From Paracyclopina nana (lineage: Eukaryota; Arthropoda; Copepoda; Cyclopoida; Cyclopettidae), in NCBI GenBank assembly GCA_019096065.1, contig JAGUCH010000001.1, positions 5,146,001 to 5,210,000 of the forward strand: 64,000 nt of DNA. Reading direction: 5' to 3'. This document shows, in pieces, positions 1 to 11,084 of the stretch. The notes beneath the pieces were generated by a model. It did not search any database, was not told the DNA's origin, and saw only the letters and a program-made list of their open reading frames with translations. Position 1 is the stretch's first letter; the number at the start of each line of letters is the position of its first letter. Position numbers and translations under genes: made by a program.

Positions 1-1
1 G

Positions 2-2633
2 TCGAACAACTACTCGAAAGTAGATATTGAGTGGAGTGCTCCCGAGTTTCCGAATGGAATCATCAAATACTACCAAATCGAGGTTGAACACCATAAACTG
101 AACGTGGAGCGCTTGCTGAACGTAAGACCCTATTGTGAAGATGACCAGTACATGATCAAGCCTGAACGACCGAAGGCAATCGATGGCAATACTCCATCTG
201 TCAAGGACGGAAGCACTGGGTCTGGGGCCGTGGCTCCTGAAGGCTCGTGTGATTGTTCAAAGTGCCCAAAAAGTGGTAGTGAGGCTGGTGGGAAAAATCT
301 GGATAAGGAAACCAAGGAGTCCGTGAGGGACGAGGAGATCAAATTCTACGACGAACTTCTCAACAGAGTCTACACCAAGGATATTCGGCCAATGGGGGAC
401 ATCTTTCGCAAAAAGCGAAGCACTTTGTCGATTGGCAACTCCACAACCAACCTCATACCGGACGATGACTCCTTCGAGACCAACAAAGACCTTAAGGCTG
501 AGGAATCTGTTCTCAAGAAGGAAATTGAATCCACGACACTCGTGTACAACATGTCCATCGAGGGTAGCAAAACGTCGTTCTCCATCATGAACTTGACTCA
601 CTTCTCCAAGTACACCATCAAGATGAAAGCCTGCCAGGAGCGCACTAGACTCGATTATCTTGGCGTGGAGAGGCCAGTGTGCAGTGAAGTTGCTAGCCTT
701 GACTTTCGCACAAGCAAGAAAGAGAATGCAGACAACATTCCTGGCACTGTGACATCAAGTCATGACAAGAACAATGGGTCCACTGTGTGGATCGAGTGGC
801 CGGAGCCGAAGGACCCTAACCTGGCCATTGTGTACTACAAGGTTCGAATCAAGATGCAGCATGATCCATCAAAGTTCTATGAATCTTGCGTCACGGCCGC
901 GGACTATGTGAGGGATGGCCGTCGTCACAAGCCCTCAGTGCAAGGCTCCTTTTTAGTGAGTGTAAAGGCAGTGTCATTAGCCGGGGCCGGAGAATGGACT
1001 GAAGAGGTCAGCGTAATTGTTAGCGAGAGGAGTGACCAACTCCTTTGGCTCATCCTCATTCCTGTCCTCGTTGTGGTTTGCGTGCTTATTGCAGTCTTTA
1101 CCCTTGTCTTCGTCAAGAAGCAGAGGCCGGAGATAATGAATCCTAATTACATGAAGGTAATTACAGCGGCGCCTTTTCAGCTCTATTTTGCTCACGTTCC
1201 TCCTACTCTTTCTAGTGGCATTTCGGCGAGTTTGAAATCGAAAGATCAAAGATCGAGCAAGGCGAGACTCTCGGCCAAGGCTCATTCGGAATGGTTTACC
1301 GTGGACTATACCACTCCTCTGAGGGAGATGTACCTTGTGCAATTAAGGAAGCTAAGGACGAGGAGTGGCGCGAGCAACTTTTGGGAGAGGCTTACAGAAT
1401 GAGGTAAAGCGCTTGTTCTATCGAAAAAAGGGACCATTTTGATGATTGTCATTTTTCGCAGGAATATCGACACTCCGCATGTAGTGAAGCTCATAGGAGT
1501 TGTCTCTGAACAATATCCTCAGTGGGTTATCCTCGAGTTGATGGAAAGAGGCGATCTCAAGCAATACCTTCGCAGTCTTAGACGCACTCCGCCCAGTCCA
1601 AGAGTAAGTTTCAGTACTTAATCAAGGTGATAGGAAAATATAACCCGTTCGCTTTTAGGATATTTTGGTGATGGCTTGCCAAGTGGCTGACGGAATGGCC
1701 TTCTTGTCCACGGTGCCTAACCCAAAAATAATCCACCGAGACCTGGCTGCTAGAAACTGCATGGTCAACAATGATATCGTTGTCAAAATCGGCGACTTCG
1801 GTCTAGCTCGTGACTTGGACTACGCCGAAGACTACTACAGGATGAAAGGCAGAGACCACATGCCAGTCCGTTGGATGTCGCCTGAATCCTTGACAGATGC
1901 TGTGTTCAGCACAGCCTCAGATGTATGGGCATTTGGCGTTGTGCTCTGGGAGATGGTGACGCTTGCGGAACAGCCCTACCAAGGCTTGACAAACGAGGAA
2001 GTACTAAATATGGTGCGAAATGGCCGAACCATGGAGATTCCTATTAAATGTCCCGAGCTGATCGCACAAATCATGGGAAACTGCTGGAGGTTCAATCCCC
2101 GTGATAGGCCGACCTTCATCGAAATATCTCGCCTGTTGCTCGACTATGCGAACGACGAATTCAAGAGAAACTCGTTCGTGACGTCAAACCTCTGTCAAAG
2201 ACTTCTAGTTTCAAATAGCGATGCCGAATCTGCTGAGCCCGTGTTGCCAATCGAGGTTGCTGAGCGGATGCCGTTGCAGGTTTGACCCACCATGAAAGTT
2301 CGAGATGGACATCGCACTAATTATTTTCTTGCTAACAAATAGGCTAATGGGAGCAATTCGAACGGCAATGGAAATGGCGATGTGATTCGTCCAATGGACA
2401 ATGGGCATGCTATTGCTCCCGCTGTACCTTCAGAAAGCATCAACCTCAGGGAGTTCAACAACCTGACTAGCTCCACAGAGGTAGACGACTCCCTTGTGGT
2501 AGGTAATAGGCAGCCAGCTGCCTTGGGCTTTCTCAACATCACCTTTCGTAACCCGTTCAATCGCGGAGGCCAGAGCAACAACTCATCGAATAGCCACCAT
2601 AACCTCCATCAGCATCCAACGGTAGAGGCATGA
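2..2633 (+). CDS. InR: Insulin-like receptor tyrosine kinase, 3' part (5' end outside window)
   Basis: Receptor for insulin-like peptides at the plasma membrane. Exons seen: 2-1156, 1216-1403, 1462-1603, 1659-2279 and 2343-2633. In order: a fibronectin III stretch; an insert domain with a CDCSKC cluster; a dibasic RKKR cleavage site near 410 that would separate alpha and beta chains; further FnIII sequence; a transmembrane segment near 1036-1116; a juxtamembrane NPNY motif; and a kinase domain. The kinase has the glycine loop GQGSFG, the CAIK lysine, [11 protein letters not shown] and the family-specific LAEQPYQG. The activation loop keeps the YxxxYY spacing but has one extra residue between RD and the first Tyr. 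The C-tail is Asn/Ser-rich. The family is certain. Calling it the orthologue rather than a paralogue is inference, because the ligand-binding half is missing. The gene is convergent with SNX27. Confidence 0.95.
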
Positions 2634-2963
2634 TGAAATTTTGGACTTTTTTAACTCCAACTGTGATACACTTTCGCTACACCACTACAACTACCCCGAT
2701 TACTACAATTATCTATAAAAGTTGATTTTATATAATTATGGTCTGGTGTATTTTCTCGATTCATCGTAATTCGCCTTCAGTGAAGATATTCTTGTCAGAA
2801 ACTAAAGAATGATGTCAAATAACAAATTATTAAATGATGAGGAATCTTTAAAAAGTGTGCACGAATAATCTCATTTCGGTCTTAGAAAGTGTTGTAATAC
2901 AGTACGGTTCAGTAGGTCATTTTAATTAGCAGCTAAGCCTACACAAACTAAACTTCTACTTCC

Positions 2964-2969
2964 AATAAA
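2964..2969 (+). terminator. Poly(A) signal AATAAA, probably InR
   Basis: Canonical AATAAA 331 bases after the receptor stop codon and about 40 bases before the SNX27 stop on the other strand, so the two 3' ends probably meet or overlap. Confidence 0.5.
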
Positions 2970-3008
2970 CTTTTATCAATAATCTCATTAAGTAGCATCA
3001 GTTGTCAT

Positions 3009-5160
3009 CTAAGGTGCAATAGCGTTGCCGCCATCTCTTGAGAGCAGTCGCAATTCGATAAAAATCTTCTCAATGCAGTCGGTTATAAATTTGCCCTAAA
3101 AGGGAAAAGCAAATTACTTTTAATTAGTTTGAATTAAAACTGGCTTACATAAATCGTTCTTAGGTGGACCGAAACTGGTTCTTTGGTGTCGCCAATATCT
3201 GAATTTCGGTAGACTATCACTATGGACCCATCTTCGTCCAAGGTTTGATGCTGCATCGAGCTCCACTCAAATTTAATGCTAGTACCCTGATTTTAAAAGA
3301 ACAAATTAGCTTCAGGCTTATTTGTCTCGTTCAATTTCTTACCTCTGGCTCCCCCAAACTATTGCAAGCAACAATTTCTAAGCCATCAAGGCTGACCTTG
3401 GGAATAACATAATCATCGTTTCTGATGTTGCACGGGCAATGAGGAAATGCCAAAGTCGCAAAACCTGGCAAATCCTTGACAATTTTTAAGTACTAAGGAA
3501 AGTTGATATTAGACAAGCTATCACGTACTTTTACACTATTGTACTTACTTCCTCACGTTTTCCGGAATCTTCCAAATACTTCAGCTTTCCTATTGCTGTC
3601 GAAGCTTTGATTCTTCCTTGGTCGACGTCAAACACAGCCTGATAAAGAGGTTGACTTAGTTTGATGTCCATACTTAAATTAATTATTACTAGCTACCTGG
3701 AGGAACATTAAGTCAAGAGCCACGAGGTCATCTTGGATTATGGTTTGCATCAGTTCGACTGAATATACAAATGGCTTCAGAATTATGCAAGTTGATGAGG
3801 CTGTGCTAAAATTCGCAACATAAACAGCAAATGGACACTCATGATCGCTTAGTTTTCTCTCTGAAAGAGGACAGTAATAGATTAAAAGATTAGTAATGTA
3901 TAACGGCAATCTCACCAAAATTGCTTTCCACAGTTTCGAATAGGCCGAAATGCTCCGAATGTTTCAAACTGATGTGCAAGCTTTTTAGCACAATCTGAAG
4001 GACTTCCCTCGTATGTAGGTTGCGCTCAACTTTGACAGTTTTGCAAGTTTGGTCTGGGAGCATAACTTTGAGGTCAACCTCAATGAGCAGGTCGCCCTCG
4101 GAGCCCGAATCAGATAAAAAGTCCCTGGTTGCAGGGTGGTCTACTATGGCACGCACTGAGCATACTCGCTCGAGAAAGGACTCTAGCCCCCTCCGCCTGG
4201 CATCAAGTTGGTGTTCAGTAAGGCTGAAAAATCAAGGTAATGAAATATAAACACCGAACTGTGCCCCAAAGCAAGAGATGCTTACGCAAAAGGCCATTTT
4301 CCTGGCAGCCGCGGAAATGTGAAGCCCAAGAATTCTTTTTTTAAATGCTGCTCCAGCTTGACAAAGTCACTGTACCTTCTGGAACAAAGGTACCTGCCAG
4401 CCATATGAATGCAAAATACGACATACTTTTCATTGCCCCTCTCAAGGTTGCGATACTCAGGAATGGTCAAAGGCAACGAACGCTTATCGGAGTAATCAAT
4501 GGACACCCCATTGGTCATGTCGGGGGCTGAAAATAATCACTTTAGCAGATTCTTTATATTATGGAGCACAATTAGCTTACGATTTGTCTCTAGCTTTTCA
4601 GCAACCTCAGGAGCGATAGAAATAACCGTGAGCTTCAAGACTCGGTCGCTGGATTTAATCAATTCAACCACTTGACGATGAGTGGCACCTTCAACATTTT
4701 CGTCATTCCTGAAGTTTAAAATTAAACTTTTAACATGCTATTAGCCATCAGTTAGGATCTGAAGTTTTCAATTTGCCAACGAACTAGACTAAGATGCACA
4801 ACACAAAAATAACAAAGAAAATAATTAGACACGTGGCGCCAAGTTTTGCAAGATTAATAATGTAAAAATAGGAAAACGTACACTGCTAGAATTCTGTCTC
4901 CCTTGACAAGACCAGCCATCTGAGCAGCTCCACCTTCCAGCACTGCCGAAACGTGTTGGAGTGGGGCGTAGAGCTCCCCATTGATTGACCTCAGAGTTCC
5001 ACCCTCATTGACTTGCCCTCGAACATTGAACCCAAATCCTGTAAATCAGCACTCAAATCCTGAGCATTAAGCGAAAATAGTCAGCCTTACCCGTGTGGGC
5101 TTTTGTGATGACAACCGTATGTGGCAAATGAGAATCAACAGGACTGGGTGATCTATTCAT
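3009..5160 (-). CDS. SNX27: Sorting nexin 27 (PDZ-PX-FERM endosomal recycling protein)
   Basis: Known role: an endosomal adaptor that links PDZ-ligand cargo to retromer and returns it to the cell surface. Ten exons: 5160-5091, 5038-4882, 4708-4581, 4526-4286, 4223-3916, 3860-3697, 3638-3549, 3492-3343, 3286-3149 and 3095-3009. They join in phase to 510 residues (human about 541). Domains in order: a PDZ domain with the carboxylate loop GFGFNV; a PX domain with the RRYSDF phosphoinositide motif and [10 protein letters not shown]; then a FERM-like module (Ras-association-like first lobe, later the FPHCPC segment). The start MNRSPSP is the first in-frame ATG after an in-frame stop or possible acceptor, so an upstream 5' UTR exon around 5280-5330 is possible. 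Divergent from the next genes. Confidence 0.95.
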
Positions 5161-5601
5161 CCTTGGAGTCTTTTGCACACTGGCTACATTCTAGGGAGAT
5201 CAGAGGCCACAATGACAACTGTGGAGTAGGGATATTCAGGGAACCCTGACCAAGTTAGGTAGGTGTTTTTGTTGTCATCTGCAGTCACCTTTCAGGATCG
5301 CTCGCGATTCATGGGCGCCCTGAACCGAGCAAAATAAAGAGAGTACACGCAGTACGCGCAGGCGAGCACGCCTCTCTGCTCGCTCCTGGATCAATCTTCT
5401 GTACAGCGTTATCCGTATGGTTTCAAATAATCTAAAATTCTGCCTTTTATCATCATTAAAAAGCCATTTTATTCAACTGTAAGATCTAGTTCAAATGTCT
5501 TTGCTACTCGAACTTTCAGTATCAGAACTTTCCGAAAAGACAAAAAATTAGGGTTTATATTTCGATATTTTAGGCACTTGCTGTTGCTCTAATCCATATT
5601 A

Positions 5602-5865
5602 CTAATCTAAGTCTCTGATCCATCCCATCGACATCCACGTCAGACACTCAGATTTAGGAACATAGCAAGCAATTTTAAGGCGTTCCATGATCAAGATAGA
5701 TAAACGCTCATGATGTAGCACAGACCTCTCTAAAATCAGTTTCATCGCCAAGGAAGCGAACTCTTCACATTTTTTCATTTCTTCAAGCGAATGCATAAAC
5801 TTTGAGCTCTTGTTACGTTTAGTCCTCAAACAAAACATCAATTGGACTAGTTTTCGATCTGACAT
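5602..5865 (-). CDS. Small uncharacterised protein, 87 residues
   Basis: Open frame in one exon, mostly alpha-helical in composition with Leu/Met/Lys-rich stretches and no signal peptide or membrane segment. I do not recognise it. The ATG directly follows a perfect TTTTTCAG acceptor-like string, so the frame may be an internal exon. Its start lies only 89 bases from the COPE start on the other strand, which would make a very short bidirectional promoter. It could also be a chance ORF. Confidence 0.35.
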   Translation of the reverse strand: MSDRKLVQLMFCLRTKRNKSSKFMHSLEEMKKCEEFASLAMKLILERSVLHHERLSILIMERLKIACYVPKSECLTWMSMGWIRDLD

Positions 5866-5954
5866 CTGAAAAATTTGCCAACCAACACGAAAGTGAGAAA
5901 ATTCGGTGGTGTGAATTTTTGCCTATCAAATTTAGCTACATTCAAGGGATAAGA

Positions 5955-6976
5955 ATGGCTCAACAAGCCGACGTCGATGAATTATTTGACATCAAAAATG
6001 CTTTTTACACCGGAAACTACCAAGTGTGCGTGAATGAGTCGCAGAAGTTGCAAGTGAGTGAATCTTCCAACAAAATAATTTCGAATTTTTTGTAATGAAT
6101 GATTTTGCAGACTTCTGATCCAGACTTGGCAATTGAGAAGAGCGTATTCATGTACCGTGCTTACTTGGCTTTACGAAAATTTGGTGTAGTCCGCGATGAA
6201 ATCGGTCCCAACTCTCACGCTTTGCTTTTACCTTTGAAGACTTTGCTCGCCTACTTGCAAAGTGAAGGAGCTCCATCCAAGCGTACCGGTGTGGTCAATG
6301 ACGTGGAAGCGCAAGTCCAAAGTGGAGAGGGAGCCAATACCACCTCCATTTTGGTGAACGCTGCCATTCTGTACAATGAGGAAAACTACGAAATGGCCCT
6401 GCGTGTGCTGCATGCAGCTCCCTCGGACCATTTGGAGTCAATGGCGCTTCGTCTTCAAACCCTGTTGAAAATGGACCGAGTCGACTTGGCCAGGAAAGAG
6501 TTGAAAGTGATGCAAGAACGTGATGATGATGCTACGCTCACCCAACTTGCTCAAGCTTGGGTCAACATGTACACTGGCGGTGACAAGATCCAGGATGCGT
6601 ATTACATTTACCAAGAGCTGATCGATAAGCATGGATCCACTCCTTTGCTGCTGAATGGACAAGTAGCCTCTTACATTGGCCAGGAGAAATTTGAGGAGGC
6701 TGAAGCTGCTCTTCAGGAGGCGGTTGAAAAGGACCCGAACAACGTGGACACCCTTATCAACCTCATTGTGTTATCGCAACAAACTGGAAAGCCTCCAGAG
6801 GTGAGTTTACTTAACATTTTGGCTTGAATGTATTGAATGTATTGCTCTTTCAGGTATGCAATCGGTATATGACGCAATTAAAAGATGACCACCCCCACCA
6901 TCCGTTCGTGAAAGGTTATCTACAAAAGGAGCAAGATTTTGAAAGGATGTCTCAGCAGTATGCTATGGCAGTATGA
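5955..6976 (+). CDS. COPE: Coatomer subunit epsilon
   Basis: Epsilon-COP of the COPI coat, which works in Golgi-to-ER retrograde vesicle traffic and packs against alpha-COP. Exons 5955-6053, 6111-6800 and 6854-6976 join in phase to 303 residues (human 308). The N-terminus has the family signature VDELFDIKNAFYTGNYQ. The rest is a tetratricopeptide-like helical solenoid with LDLARKEL-type, DDATLTQLAQAWV and NGQVASYIGQ blocks, ending in a short acidic/aromatic tail. Full length with no breaks. An ATTAAA at about 7006 is the likely poly(A) signal. Confidence 0.96.
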
Positions 6977-7032
6977 ATGTGTGATGATCAGTTTTCCATT
7001 TTTAAATTAAATTTATTTGTAACTGAGTGCGG

Positions 7033-7038
7033 TTTATT
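7033..7038 (-). terminator. Poly(A) signal AATAAA for the 198-residue gene
   Basis: Reverse-strand AATAAA 44 bases past the stop codon at 7082. It lies inside the tail-to-tail gap shared with COPE, which is only about 105 bases. Confidence 0.5.
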
Positions 7039-7081
7039 ATACAAAAATAGCATTTATCGTTATTGTTCTTGTACTCTTCCT

Positions 7082-7784
7082 TTAGGGCGCGGGTAGAATG
7101 GCAATCATAAAAATCTGGCTCAAGAGCCGTTGCTCCAAATGAAAGCTCTGGCTCAATTTCCTAGTTAAGTGTCTGGGGTTAGTCTTGGCTCCTGTTGCTG
7201 TTAGGACGGGCTTCTCCTCGGGTTTTATGTAGACCATGGCGAGATTGTCGCATGGTTTCTTCTCTTCGCCAATGTACCCAATGGGAGATGCAACATTGGA
7301 CAAATGCTTCGTGTTAACAACCAAAGCCCTGTACGTAGGCTCAGCAGGATTGATCAAGATTTTAGAGTCTTCGTATCTGACACTGTAGAGCAAACAGCTT
7401 GACAGCAGCCCTGTGATTAGCACAGATAACTAATTGTCAATTTGGGAGATGCCTTAATTACTTGTTAGGTCTCTCCTGACATTAGGCACCAGCAGGGACG
7501 TGAAGCAAGTTTGTGAGTCGATCTTTGATTTGCTCGTAAACTCCTCGTAAATCGACAGTCCCCACAGAGCGTTCAGTGACCATTTGATGACATCCAACTC
7601 GTCGTCCAAGTACAGTTTATTATGCTGATCCTGCACGAGTTGAGAGACCATGTACTCATTTCCACCGAGAATTGAAGCGGAATCAAGGGCTCGGCTACAA
7701 TGTGCAGGCTGTTAGAAACATTAATTTCAATTCTAATGTTACTAATTACCTTCTCTCCGGCCCTGCCAATAGTTGAACAGACAT
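7082..7784 (-). CDS. Uncharacterised protein, 198 residues
   Basis: Three exons, 7784-7750, 7694-7462 and 7410-7082, join in phase (2, then 1) to MSVQLLAGPERS...LPAP. I do not recognise the family. The protein is soluble-looking, with no signal peptide, no membrane segment and no Cys/His cluster. It contains a predicted-helical stretch rich in Leu/Tyr/Asp (DDELDVIKWSLNALWG) and a conserved-looking segment SPIGYIGEE. The second exon's acceptor (ACATTGTAG) has a weak pyrimidine tract. An alternative acceptor 12-18 bases upstream would give another N-terminus without an ATG. The long plus-strand ORF over the first exon is probably its shadow. Confidence 0.6.
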
Positions 7785-8275
7785 TGATGTACTATGCACC
7801 AGACCAATTTTTGGAGTTGTGTGTTCAAGAGCACTCAGCTACAGCATTTGGAAAATGGGACATCAGCAGCAAGGCAAGACGTATTAATGTACAGCTACGA
7901 TTTCATGGCATGAACCTTGACCCATCCAGATAGATGCAAGTCCAATAAGATAATTGTAAGGAAAATATACGCAGAAAAACAATATACGCTAAGATAATGC
8001 TCAATTAGCAACCTCTTTGTGGATACCTGCCGAGTGATAAATTTAGCAACATAATTGTCAATTTGTTGTAGAGTTGCGTGATTATATAGAAAAGTTGCGC
8101 AATCATTTTATGTAAACAACAGCGTTACTCCTCCTTACACAACAGATATGTATTAGGGACCATTTTGGCTTTTCTGTGCATCAAGTGGACACAAAATGAA
8201 AGTCAGCTGTTCAACTCAAGAGTCTGCCATTTTAGAGGCCTGATACAAAAGTTGGTCTTTTTCTTCTGACCTAAA
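7785..8275. other. Intergenic gap between two divergent genes
   Basis: About 490 bases between the starts of the 198-residue gene and the Rieske gene. AT-rich, with no coding frame I can support. It presumably holds both promoters. Confidence 0.5.
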
Positions 8276-9247
8276 ATGCAGTCGATGCTGAAGACCACAC
8301 AAGCGGCCAGCAAAGGCCAGTTCTTGAAGGCCTCAAGCAGGGCTGTTGCGCTAGGAAATGTTGCCGACATGTCTGAGCCTGCCGTTCAGGCAGCCAAGGT
8401 CGCTGTTCCCACCGCTGGTAATTTTGAGCCAATGCAACGATATCTTCCAGGTGCTCTAGCCTGTATTTTTTCAGCTGCTCCAATGTCGACTCAAGGCATG
8501 AACAGGCTTTTGCCCAACAGCTCGATAACTGTGCCAGCGGCCATCAGTGGAATCGGAACGGCCTCCCAAGCTCGTTACATGAGCACTGTCAAGACCCATT
8601 ATGACATGGAAGTTCCAGACTTCTCAGCCTACAGGAGGTCAGGCACCAAAGATTCCACCAAGAGGTCAACCGAGACCGAGGCTGCGAGGAAGAACTTTTC
8701 GTATGTGCTCACTGGAGCCACCGGAGTGGGCTCTGCATACTTTGCTGCCTCCTTTGTGAACACATTCATCAGCAGCTTGTCTGCCACCAGAGACGTTCTG
8801 GCCATGGCCAAAATCGAGATCAACTTGGCCGATATTCCCGAGGGCAAGAATATGACGTTCAAATGGCGTGGAAAGCCTCTCTTCGTGAGACATAGGTAAT
8901 CAGTGGAAATGATGACAATAGCCGTTTACTTAAGTTATTATTGTTCTTCTCTTTGAAGAACTGCTGCTGAGATCAGCGCTGAGGCTTCTGTCGATGTGTC
9001 TTCATTGAGGGATCCCCAGCCCGATAATGTGAGGGCATCCAAACCTGAATGGTTGATTGTTCTCGGCGTCTGCACTCACCTTGGATGTGTCCCAATCGCC
9101 AACGCTGGCGAATTCGGAGGCTACTATTGCCCGTGTCATGGTTCCCATTATGATGCTTCTGGCCGGATTAGGAAGGGTCCTGCTCCTCTCAACTTGGAGG
9201 TCCCCGTTTATGAATTTTTAGACGACAACATCGTCGTGGTCGGCTAA
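8276..9247 (+). CDS. UQCRFS1 (RFeSP): Cytochrome b-c1 complex Rieske iron-sulfur subunit
   Basis: Complex III subunit of the inner mitochondrial membrane. Its 2Fe-2S cluster passes electrons from ubiquinol to cytochrome c1. Two exons, 8276-8895 and 8959-9247, give 302 residues. The long N-terminus is rich in Ala, Ser, Lys and Arg without acids, as expected for a matrix presequence. One hydrophobic tether ([17 protein letters not shown]) follows. The cluster domain has both Rieske boxes, CTHLGC and CPCHGS, with the ligand Cys and His residues present. The hinge and C-terminal [10 protein letters not shown] block are typical. Complete and probably functional. Convergent with the pseudouridine synthase-like gene. 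Confidence 0.97.
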
Positions 9248-9270
9248 GAAATTACCCTGATGCTATGAAT

Positions 9271-9276
9271 AATAAA
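9271..9276 (+). terminator. Poly(A) signal AATAAA of the Rieske gene
   Basis: Lies 24 bases after the stop codon and about 16 bases before the stop of the convergent minus-strand gene. Confidence 0.6.
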
Positions 9277-9290
9277 TAATTTGACTTGTC

Positions 9291-9296
9291 TTTATT
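9291..9296 (-). terminator. Poly(A) signal overlapping a stop codon
   Basis: The end of the minus-strand ORF reads CAA TAA AG, so the stop TAA is part of an AATAAA hexamer. If used, the 3' UTR would be only some 15-30 bases. Confidence 0.5.
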
Positions 9297-10464
9297 GAGA
9301 CTCGACTACTGTTGGGATTTCTGCAGGTGGTATTATAGCATCCAGCATGTTTAACTTGGCTCGTTTCTTTTGCACTGTTTTATATTGGGTGGGTTCGCTG
9401 GTCTTCAGGTGTTCTTCAGCTATGGAAAGTCCAAGACATTCCGCAGTCCCTAAGAAAAATGGTCTAGGCGGAGCGGCCACCGTCAAGTGATTATTGCCAC
9501 CAAAGTACCCTGGCAAGAAGATTGAACTTAAGTGAAGATGCAAGGGCAGACAATGCTCCTCGCCAGTCTTCAAGCCAACCGCGTCCAGTAGCCAATCTGG
9601 AAGATTTTGCACTTTTGCATTGGAATCAGGTGACAGCTGTGGATTGACACGAATCATTTTCCCTTTGAACATTCTTGCTCTGTAGCTGTATAAATGATCG
9701 CCTATGATAGGACTCAACATATCAGCACAATAGACGGCGAGAAAGTTCCGGACTGTTGACGAGGAAGCAATCTTGTACAGGGCATTTCTTCCGCTCTCAG
9801 ATTTGCACATGACCTCTCCACTGACAGTTATTCGGTTAGCCTTATAAACACTATGCTCTATGTCAACCCGTTGCTTCAGCTTTCTGCGAGACATCAGGTC
9901 CCTCACAATAACTGGCTCTGAATTTTTCTTATTGGTCAAATGATTGATTTCGTCTCTGATTTGTTCCTGCACAAGGTCCACGGTTTCTAATGAAACATTT
10001 GTGCGTGGTACTCCAGATGTCAGAGCAAGGAAGGCCTTATTCAGGCATCGTTCATAGGTAGCTCGATTTAATGAACGTGTGGCCTGGTTGAAACCCTGCT
10101 CCTTGGAAGACAGCAAAACACATCCCGATGCATACCGCTGTACAGATTTCACAATCTTGATGCTACCAACACCCAACAGCTTACTCAGTTCAGGCAGAGC
10201 ACTTTTCAGCCCCACAAAGCCATCGTCAGAGTCTTGGAGAGGAACGCCAGCGGGCTTGTTAACAACAATCAACCCAGAGTTGTCTTTTTTATGATTGAAG
10301 TACACAATATTGGTGCTAAGATGATTGGCTAACTCTGTCGGTGATTGATACTTTCCTTCCGACAAGTACAATTCACGAAGAAGCTTTTTCTTTTGGGCAG
10401 AGATCGTAGACAAACATCTGCTTCCACCAAAGACTGCGCTACTAGACATTTTCATTGACAGCAT
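9292..10464 (-). CDS. RluA-family pseudouridine synthase-like protein, mitochondrial RPUSD3/4 type
   Basis: Single-exon ORF of 390 residues with a basic, Ser-rich, presequence-like N-terminus. The segment LIVVNKPAGVPLQ matches the start of the RluA synthase fold. VKSVQRYASGCVLL sits where active enzymes carry the HRLD(xx)TSG motif, so the usual catalytic Asp is not at its place. A later GDHLYSYRARM block corresponds to the family's conserved substrate-side motif. Mitochondrial members of this family modify or stabilise mitochondrial rRNA and mRNA. Assignment to RPUSD3 rather than RPUSD4 is by length and divergence only. The protein may be a catalytically dead RNA-binding paralogue. Confidence 0.7.
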   Translation of the reverse strand: MLSMKMSSSAVFGGSRCLSTISAQKKKLLRELYLSEGKYQSPTELANHLSTNIVYFNHKKDNSGLIVVNKPAGVPLQDSDDGFVGLKSALPELSKLLGVGSIKIVKSVQRYASGCVLLSSKEQGFNQATRSLNRATYERCLNKAFLALTSGVPRTNVSLETVDLVQEQIRDEINHLTNKKNSEPVIVRDLMSRRKLKQRVDIEHSVYKANRITVSGEVMCKSESGRNALYKIASSSTVRNFLAVYCADMLSPIIGDHLYSYRARMFKGKMIRVNPQLSPDSNAKVQNLPDWLLDAVGLKTGEEHCLPLHLHLSSIFLPGYFGGNNHLTVAAPPRPFFLGTAECLGLSIAEEHLKTSEPTQYKTVQKKRAKLNMLDAIIPPAEIPTVVESQ

Positions 10465-11084
10465 TTTGAATAACTCACAACACGCATAATTTGTTTACAA
10501 TGTTTTGTGAAGGTGAGCTGACCTATTCAATTTAAGGCGGAAAATTACCAATTCATGCGTAGATAAGCAAGCAAAATTGAGCAGTGAGTAGATATTCATG
10601 GATATTGTCATTAGAAAGTAGCAGTTTAAGAAATATTTCATAGGCTACTGACACATAAATGCTATTTAGTATTTTTTATGACAATTTGAGCAGAACGAGC
10701 AAACTTTGGTCCACTATTTCACATCGTTCTTAGGAACGGTCATTTTTTGACAAATAATTGATCTTTTCTGGCACATTCTGTCATAGGTTGGTAAACAAGT
10801 GTGCTGCTAGGGAAATTACGTATGATTCAACATACTTTTTAACGTCTGATAGGCTGAGTTTTTCTTCCTTGGCCATCCGAAAAAAGAAAGAAGACAGCTT
10901 TTCACTTTAGCCTACTTCGCCCGCATTACGAGTAAGTAAACTCAAAATTGAGCTTTGCGTTCATTACGATTGTCGCAATGATGATTCATTCCAAACTCAA
11001 CGACGTCATTGTCTGAGTGAGCTGATAAAATGACTCATCTTTCGACTACAAATTCTTGATTTTGTAGACACCAATAAATCAAGG
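10465..11084. other. Intergenic gap between the RPUSD-like gene and ALIX
   Basis: About 620 bases, AT-rich, between two divergent starts. No coding frame or clear motif. Probably holds both promoters and 5' UTRs. Confidence 0.5.

Noticed and set aside
7700-7933. Plus-strand ORF of 77 codons with a protein-like look
   Set aside because: It lies over the first exon and promoter of the minus-strand 198-residue gene, whose exons close in phase. No linked exons exist on the plus strand.
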